Shown: positions 14,523-19,222 of the stretch, piece by piece
Position numbering within the stretch: position 1 is the stretch's first letter
How the letters are laid out: each line of letters starts with the position of its first letter
Assembly (NCBI GenBank): GCA_022572825.1
Contig: JACZVE010000007.1
Coordinates: 1 to 19,222 of the forward strand
Direction: 5' to 3'
DNA: 19,222 bases
From: SAR324 cluster bacterium
Lineage (GTDB): Bacteria > SAR324 > JACQKK01
Made by a program: the position numbers and the translations under genes
Notes under the pieces: generated by a model
What the model saw: the letters and a program-made list of their open reading frames with translations, nothing else
Told to the model about the DNA's origin: nothing
Database searches by the model: none

Positions 14523-15033
14523 GACAATCCTCGTTGCCGGCACGTTACACGAAGTCGCGTTTTAATAGGTATTGAAACGTTCGATCTGAAATATGTGGTC
14601 ATTATTATGAAATAGATCGCTGCAAAATTCCGGCCAATGCGCGCTCAGGGAACCTTGGGCTACGATCGCCGCGCGGGCTGGCGCCGCGTGCTTCGATGGA
14701 TCGGTCCATGCAGCATTTCGGCCAGCCGCGCGAGAGCCGGACACTGCGGCGGCGGGGCGACTAGGGAATGCGCCTGCCGCGCAAGCGCCACCGCCGCGAA
14801 GATTACTCCCTCACAACGCCCACGGAACGGCGCGGGGCCCACAAGGCCGCCTAAGGCCCAGCCGCCCTGTGGCAATATCGATACAGCGTGGCCGCTCGAT
14901 CGGCCTCGCCTGCCTTGCGGCAGGGGAGGGGGCGGCATGGCGTGATTCCGCCTCCCGGAGTGCGCCGGCCCGGCGGTTTGAGACGGCGGCACATTGGTGG
15001 TATCTTGCAGGACACGATGGGAAAGGAGTTGCG
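14523..15033. other. Divergent intergenic region between the barrel gene and the E2 gene
   Basis: No gene is supported in these roughly 510 bases. The side near the barrel gene is unusually AT-rich (14560-14625) and contains a spaced inverted repeat CGATCT/AGATCG (14582-14587 and 14614-14619) that could be an operator. The middle is GC-rich, with a possible long stem between CGGCGG near 14749 and CCGCCG near 14810. The right end carries the E2 promoter and ribosome binding site. Confidence 0.55.
14978..15006 (+). promoter_or_regulatory. Sigma70-type promoter of the E2-E1 genes
   Basis: TTGAGA (14978-14983, five of six consensus bases) and TATCTT (15001-15006, four of six) are separated by exactly 17 bases. 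TG lies one base before the -10 (14998-14999), giving an extended -10. Transcription would start near 15013, about 20 bases before the ATG, leaving just the ribosome binding site AAAGGAG in the leader. Confidence 0.6.
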
Positions 15034-16386
15034 ATGGCCCTTGAAGTGCGGCTGCCCAAGCTGAGCGACGAGATGACGGAAGCCACCATCAGCCGTTGGC
15101 TCAAGGCGGTCGGCGACACCGTCGATAAGGGCGAGCCCTTGGTCGAGGTGGAAACCGAGAAGGTGATCGTGGAGGTGGAAGCGCCCCGGGCGGGCTTCAT
15201 TGTGGAAATCCGCGCCGAGGAGCAGGAAGTGGTGCCGGTGGACGCGGTGATCTGCCTGATCGGCGAGGCGGGGGAAGTGGTCCAGCCGTCTTCGGCTGCA
15301 CCGGGCGCCGAAGACCAACGAGCGGCCGCCGGCGCGTCAACGCCGCCTGTGTCCGTGCAAGCGCCGCCTGCATCCGTGCCACCGTCCGCTCAAGGTTCCA
15401 ATGTGGTGCAAATGATACAGCGCACGCCACCGGCGGGCCCTTCCCGGCCGTCTCCGGCAGCCGCGATGGGGGCCTCGCCGCTGGCCCGGCGCGTTGCAGA
15501 CGAGTTGGGCATCGACTTGGCGGGCGTGCAGGGATCGGGCATCGGCGGGAAGATCGTCATGGCGGATCTGCAGCCATTCGTGGACGCGATGTCCGGGCCC
15601 CCGACCGATGCTTCCGCTCAATCCGCGCCCGTGGTGGGGGCGGAGGCTAGGCGGCCTGCCCCATCCCCTCCGTCTCCGGCGGGCGTGGCGGCGACGGGTC
15701 CGTCGGAATACGAGGAGGCTCCGCTCAGCGGTTTGCGGCGTACCATAGCGCGGCGCATGGCGGAGGCCAAGGCGACTATTCCGCATTTTTACATGACGGC
15801 CGAGATCGACGTCAGCGATGCCCTGGCGTTGCGCGAGCGGCTCAATCAGTCATTCGAGGAGGGCCGAATCAGCGTCAACGACCTGATGATCAAAGGCACC
15901 GCCCTCGCACTGGAACGGGTGCCCAGCCTCAACGCAACGTATTCGGACACTGGCTTGCGCCGCTACGCGGGCGTCCATATCGGGATCGCCACGGCGATAG
16001 ACGACGGGCTGGTCACCCCCGTGGTGCGCGATTGCCACCTGAAAAGCATCGGCCGCATCGCCCGCGAGACTGCCGAGCTGATCGAGAAGGCACGGCGGCG
16101 CGAGCTGTCGCAGTCGGATCTGCAAGGGGGCACCTTCACTATCAGCAATCTGGGCATGTACCCGGTGGCGGAGTTCGCCGCGATCATCAATCCACCCCAG
16201 GTGGGAATATTGGCGATCGCCCGCCCGGTGGAGCGCCCGACCGGGGAAAATGGGCGCATCGTCTTGCGGCGGCTGCTCAAGGCCACGTTGTCGGCCGATC
16301 ACCGCGCGGTGGACGGCGTGACGGGAGCGAAGTTTCTCGACGCTTTCCGGGAGGTGCTGGAACAGCCGGAAAGATTGATGTTATAG
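15034..16386 (+). CDS. 2-oxoacid dehydrogenase complex E2, dihydrolipoamide acyltransferase (pyruvate type likely)
   Basis: This 450-residue protein transfers the acyl group from E1 to CoA via a lipoyl arm and forms the core of the complex. One lipoyl domain (residues 1-80) carries K43 in VETEKVIVEVEAP. A Pro/Ala-rich linker follows, with a short tandem duplication (TPPVSVQAPPASVPP). The E1/E3-binding domain is at about 145-182 (SPLARRVADELGIDL, then GSGIGGKI). A second linker leads to the acetyltransferase domain, whose catalytic motif is H423-R-A-V-D427-G. Length and the single lipoyl domain differ from the three-lipoyl enteric AceF. ATG 15034 has AAAGGAG five bases upstream. The E1 gene follows after 97 bases, so acetyl-CoA (or another acyl-CoA) production from pyruvate or a related 2-oxoacid is likely. 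Confidence 0.9.
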   Translation: MALEVRLPKLSDEMTEATISRWLKAVGDTVDKGEPLVEVETEKVIVEVEAPRAGFIVEIRAEEQEVVPVDAVICLIGEAGEVVQPSSAAPGAEDQRAAAGASTPPVSVQAPPASVPPSAQGSNVVQMIQRTPPAGPSRPSPAAAMGASPLARRVADELGIDLAGVQGSGIGGKIVMADLQPFVDAMSGPPTDASAQSAPVVGAEARRPAPSPPSPAGVAATGPSEYEEAPLSGLRRTIARRMAEAKATIPHFYMTAEIDVSDALALRERLNQSFEEGRISVNDLMIKGTALALERVPSLNATYSDTGLRRYAGVHIGIATAIDDGLVTPVVRDCHLKSIGRIARETAELIEKARRRELSQSDLQGGTFTISNLGMYPVAEFAAIINPPQVGILAIARPVERPTGENGRIVLRRLLKATLSADHRAVDGVTGAKFLDAFREVLEQPERLML

Positions 16387-16483
16387 GCAGGCGCGGCGAT
16401 TATACCCGGCACTACATACCCGTCCGGACGGCGCGCCCGCGGTATATCGGCGACCTCGAACCCACATCGCGGGGGGTACTCAC
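16387..16483 (+). other. E2-E1 intercistronic stretch with palindromes
   Basis: The gap contains a perfect 12-base palindrome CCGTCCGGACGG (16420-16431) framed by TATACC (16401-16406) and GGTATA (16441-16446), which can pair into a larger stem. The G-run at 16471-16476, seven bases before the TTG, is the likely ribosome binding site for E1. The structure could set the E2:E1 ratio or act as an operator. Confidence 0.4.
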
Positions 16484-18928
16484 TTGAATGGCTCCCTGAA
16501 GCCCATCACCCAGAAGGAACTGAAGCTGCTGGAGCAGGTGGAAAGGAAGGCATTGTGGCTTTCCACCTATCTGATCCATTACGCCAATAAGGTGCGGCCC
16601 AATCCGGACCAGATCAAGGTGGGCGGACACCAGGCCAGTACGTCGTCGGTCGTGTCGTTGTTGACCGCACTGATGTGCCGCGTGATGACGCCGCGGGACC
16701 GCCTGGCGCTCAAACCTCACAGTTCTCCCGCCTACCACGCCCTGCAGGCCATGCTGGGCAACCTGGCGCCGGAAAAGCTGGCCCAGTTCCGGCAATTCGG
16801 CGGCATCCAGTCTTACCCCAGCCGCCGCAAGGACAGCGACGGGGTGCACTTCAATACCGGTTCGGTGGGGCTGGGCGGGGTGAACGTGTTGTTCAGCGCC
16901 CTGGTGCAGGAGTACGCGTTCCGCCATTTTCCGCAGCAGCAGGAGCCGGGCCGCTACATATCCCTGATGGGCGACGCGGAGATGGAGGAGGGCACCCTGT
17001 ACGAAGCCCTGGTGGAGGGCCAGAACTACAACCTGCGCAACCTGTGGTGGATCATCGATCTCAACCGGCAAAGCCTGGACAAGCTGCTCAACCTGAATCG
17101 CGTCCGTCAGCTTTACGAGATCTTCGTTTCTTTCGGCTGGGAGGTGATCGTTCTCAAGTACAGCCGTTCCCTGATCAACCTGTTCGAGCAGCCCGGCGGA
17201 ACGGAGTTGAAGCGGTGGTTCGATGACGTGGGAAATGCGGAGTACCAGACGCTGTTGCGCCTGCCACCCGATGACTACCGGGAACAACTCCTGGAACAGG
17301 TGGGAAACCGCTCCAAAGACGCCCGCGCACTTATCGCCAGGTTCAACGGCGAGGACCTCAAGGCGGCGATCATGCACCTGGCCGGTCACGACATGCAGAT
17401 GATCTGCGAGGCCTTTGATCGTGCCGCGGGCATTCCCGATCGCCCCGTGGCGATTCTCGCATACACGATCAAGGGCTACGGGCTGCCCCTGGCCGGTCAC
17501 AAGGATAACCATTCGGGCCTGCTGAGCAACCAGGAAATCGAGGTGCTGCGGGAATCTTTCGACATCAAACCGGGCCAGGAATTCGACCTGCTGGCCGGGT
17601 TGGGCGATCCCAAGGGTGTGCAGGCCCTGCTGGAAGCGGCGCCGATCCATGCCAGCCGCCAGCCCAAGGTGCTCACCGCACCGCCGCGGATACCCGTGCC
17701 CGCCGAGCTGGGTCTGCGCTATAAGCAGGCGGTCTCCACCCAGGGAGCCTTGGGACAGATCCTGATGGAGCTTTCGCGTGTGCGGGGACTGGCCGAGCGA
17801 ATCGTAACCACCGCGCCGGACGTGGCGATTTCCACCAATCTCGGTGGCTGGATCAATCGCGTCGGCATTTATCAACCGGAGAGCCGCCCGGATTTCTACG
17901 AGAAATACCACCTCACCTCCCCGTTTCGCTGGAAGGAGGTGCCGGCGGGCCGGCACATCGAGTTGGGCATCGCGGAGAATAACTTCTTCTCCCTGCTGTC
18001 CGCGCTGGGTCTTTCCCAGGAGCTCAACGGCAACATGCTCTTTCCGGTCGGCACCGTCTACGACGTGTTTCTCAAGCGCGGGCTGGATATGTTGGCCAAT
18101 GCCATCTACAGCAACTCGCGCTTCATTCTCGTGGGTACACCTTCTGGCGTCACGCTCTCGCCGGAGGGCGGCGCCCATCAAAGCTTCATCACGCCACTGC
18201 TGGGCATGGGATTTCCGGATTTCCACTACTATGAGCCCAGCTTTGCCAAGGAGCTTGAAATCCTGCTGTGCTGGGGATTGGATCAGCTTCAGGACCGCGC
18301 AGGCGGCCGCTCGCTGTATTTGCGATTGAGCACCAATCCGCTGCAGCAGCCAGAACTGCCCGCGGATGGGGGGTGGAAACGGCAGGTGGTCGAAGGCGGC
18401 TATTGGCTGCGGGATTACCGTGGCGTGCCGGACTATCCTCGCGCGCATCGGTTCAACCTGATCTCCACCGGCGTGATGACCGCGCAGGCCCTGGCTGCCA
18501 GCGATCAGCTGCGCGAGGAGGGCGTGTATGCCAACGTGATTCAGGTCACCAGCCCGGACCGGCTGTATCAGGGCTGGCGCGCGTATACGCGGAGCAGGCT
18601 GGCGGACCGGCAGAGCGAGGAACCCTACCTCTTCGAGCTCATTCCCCCCGAGGAACGCCATCCCCTCATCTCGGTGATCGACGGGCATCCGCTCAGCCTG
18701 CAGTGGCTGGGCGAGGCGCTGGAAGTGCCACAGGTCGCCTTGGGCGTGACCGAGTTCGGTGAATCGGGCGACATCGAGTCGCTCTACCACAGGATGGGCA
18801 TTCACGCCGATGACATCGTGGCCGCCACGGCACGCCACATCGTGGACGGTATCCGTGGCCGCCACGGGACAGCCCCCGGCGCCGGCGCAGCCGGGGTGAA
18901 CATGCGCGGGCCGGCGCGTTATTCATAG
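16484..18928 (+). CDS. 2-oxoacid (pyruvate-type) dehydrogenase E1, homodimeric AceE-like
   Basis: This 814-residue thiamine-diphosphate enzyme decarboxylates a 2-oxoacid and passes the acyl group to the lipoyl arm of E2. The ThDP motif is G163-D164-A-E with N194 thirty residues on (LWWIIDLNRQSLD). HTIKGYGLPLAGHKDNHSG and the pyrimidine-domain stretch RHIELGIAENNFFSLLSALG match AceE/transketolase-type enzymes. VGTPSGVTLSPEGGAHQS corresponds to the AceE segment GGTSGRTTLNGEGLQHEDG. It is about 70 residues shorter than E. coli AceE, mainly at the N-terminus, where AceE binds E2. Pseudomonas MdeB, a related E1 linked to 2-oxobutyrate, is an alternative model, so the substrate is not certain. The called start is TTG 16484; no in-frame ATG is close by. 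Confidence 0.9.
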   Translation: MNGSLKPITQKELKLLEQVERKALWLSTYLIHYANKVRPNPDQIKVGGHQASTSSVVSLLTALMCRVMTPRDRLALKPHSSPAYHALQAMLGNLAPEKLAQFRQFGGIQSYPSRRKDSDGVHFNTGSVGLGGVNVLFSALVQEYAFRHFPQQQEPGRYISLMGDAEMEEGTLYEALVEGQNYNLRNLWWIIDLNRQSLDKLLNLNRVRQLYEIFVSFGWEVIVLKYSRSLINLFEQPGGTELKRWFDDVGNAEYQTLLRLPPDDYREQLLEQVGNRSKDARALIARFNGEDLKAAIMHLAGHDMQMICEAFDRAAGIPDRPVAILAYTIKGYGLPLAGHKDNHSGLLSNQEIEVLRESFDIKPGQEFDLLAGLGDPKGVQALLEAAPIHASRQPKVLTAPPRIPVPAELGLRYKQAVSTQGALGQILMELSRVRGLAERIVTTAPDVAISTNLGGWINRVGIYQPESRPDFYEKYHLTSPFRWKEVPAGRHIELGIAENNFFSLLSALGLSQELNGNMLFPVGTVYDVFLKRGLDMLANAIYSNSRFILVGTPSGVTLSPEGGAHQSFITPLLGMGFPDFHYYEPSFAKELEILLCWGLDQLQDRAGGRSLYLRLSTNPLQQPELPADGGWKRQVVEGGYWLRDYRGVPDYPRAHRFNLISTGVMTAQALAASDQLREEGVYANVIQVTSPDRLYQGWRAYTRSRLADRQSEEPYLFELIPPEERHPLISVIDGHPLSLQWLGEALEVPQVALGVTEFGESGDIESLYHRMGIHADDIVAATARHIVDGIRGRHGTAPGAGAAGVNMRGPARYS

Positions 18929-19139
18929 GCCCTCACGGAATTCCGACGCAAAGTACCGGGAGGAATTGATCCTGCGGATTACCATAACCATTGGGGAGCA
19001 TATCTGGTACAATCCGGATGCCCTTCTTCGGGGTGAACGCGCGGCCGATTGCGACGGCAATCGGTAAATTGGCCTGAAATCCTCCGGCCGGCTGAAGCTG
19101 GATCAAATGGAGCCCCGGGGTCCGCCAGGGAATTGCATC
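18929..19139 (+). other. Intergenic region between E1 and the next gene
   Basis: There is no gene in these 211 bases. They contain the candidate extended -10 promoter at 19005-19013 and a leader of about 120 bases. I see no T-run terminator after the E1 stop. Confidence 0.5.
19005..19013 (+). promoter_or_regulatory. Candidate extended -10 promoter for the gene at the right edge
   Basis: TGgTACAAT matches an extended -10. The hexamer 17 bases upstream (taacca) is not a -35. The same TGnTACAAT form precedes the lipoprotein gene at 2725-2733, at a similar distance (about 120-127 bases) from the start codon. Confidence 0.4.
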
Positions 19140-19222
19140 ATGTCTGAATCCAGAGCCACAGGTAGTGCCAGCAGGACGGCGGACTCCCCGGCGCTGAAGG
19201 TCAGGATAATCGATTCCAATCC
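19140..19222 (+). CDS. Start of an unidentified gene (5' fragment)
   Basis: ATG 19140 with AGGGA eight bases upstream opens a frame that runs off the window after 27 codons. The visible residues are a Ser/Ala/Thr-rich lead followed by ALKVRIIDSN. The hydrophobic strand ending in Asp could be the first strand of a response-regulator receiver domain, but this is too short to decide. An upstream promoter-like element supports a real gene. Confidence 0.45.
   Translation, partial: MSESRATGSASRTADSPALKVRIIDSN

Noticed and set aside
16412..18865. Minus-strand open frame of 817 codons opposite the E1 gene
   Set aside because: It is striking in length, but sense codons TTA, CTA and TCA are rare in GC-rich genes, so the opposite strand easily stays open. 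Its translation has no family features, while the sense strand is a clear E1.

Overview
The window is a GC-rich stretch of a bacterial chromosome with housekeeping-type content. The cell is Gram-negative: one gene encodes an aromatic-terminated outer-membrane beta-barrel and another a probable lipoprotein, and murC, murB and an ftsQ-like gene make and divide a peptidoglycan wall. I cannot assign a phylum. There are no tRNA or rRNA genes, no CRISPR array and no transposase or phage gene.

Layout. (1) Positions 1-2401, minus strand: a very large protein kinase-like / P-loop ATPase-like regulator that runs off the left edge. Its kinase and nucleotide-binding motifs are strikingly eroded. It is divergent from (2) a probable lipoprotein of unknown function at 2858-3841. 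(3) A 526-base gene-free stretch leads to a plus-strand run of eight genes: moaA (molybdopterin synthesis), an Fpg/Nei-type DNA glycosylase, murC, murB, an ftsQ-like gene, dtd (D-aminoacyl-tRNA deacylase), a cyclic-nucleotide-binding-fold / methyltransferase-like fusion and a HAD phosphatase, ending at 12368. Tight spacing supports sub-operons moaA-fpg, murC-murB and dtd-fusion-HAD. (4) Positions 12369-12809 hold GC-rich hairpins and a 70-base perfect-ended inverted-repeat element that seems to be inserted in a hairpin-type intergenic repeat. (5) A small cupin gene (plus) converges on the outer-membrane barrel gene (minus), with two hairpins between them. (6) A strong-looking sigma70-type promoter at 14978-15006 drives a 2-oxoacid dehydrogenase E2 gene followed by a homodimeric-type E1 gene; no E3 is present. 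(7) A probable new gene starts at 19140 and runs off the right edge.

How the genes work together: murC and murB supply UDP-MurNAc-peptide for the wall whose septal synthesis FtsQ helps organise, but ddl, ftsA and ftsZ, the usual neighbours, are absent and dtd follows instead. E1 and E2 would form the decarboxylase and acyltransferase of a pyruvate- or related 2-oxoacid dehydrogenase complex, borrowing E3 from elsewhere. No defence system or mobile island is evident. The least ordinary items are the doubly degenerate kinase/ATPase protein, the cNMP-fold/methyltransferase fusion that lacks the phosphate-binding arginine, the DTD with PQFTL in place of SQFTL, and the nested inverted-repeat element.
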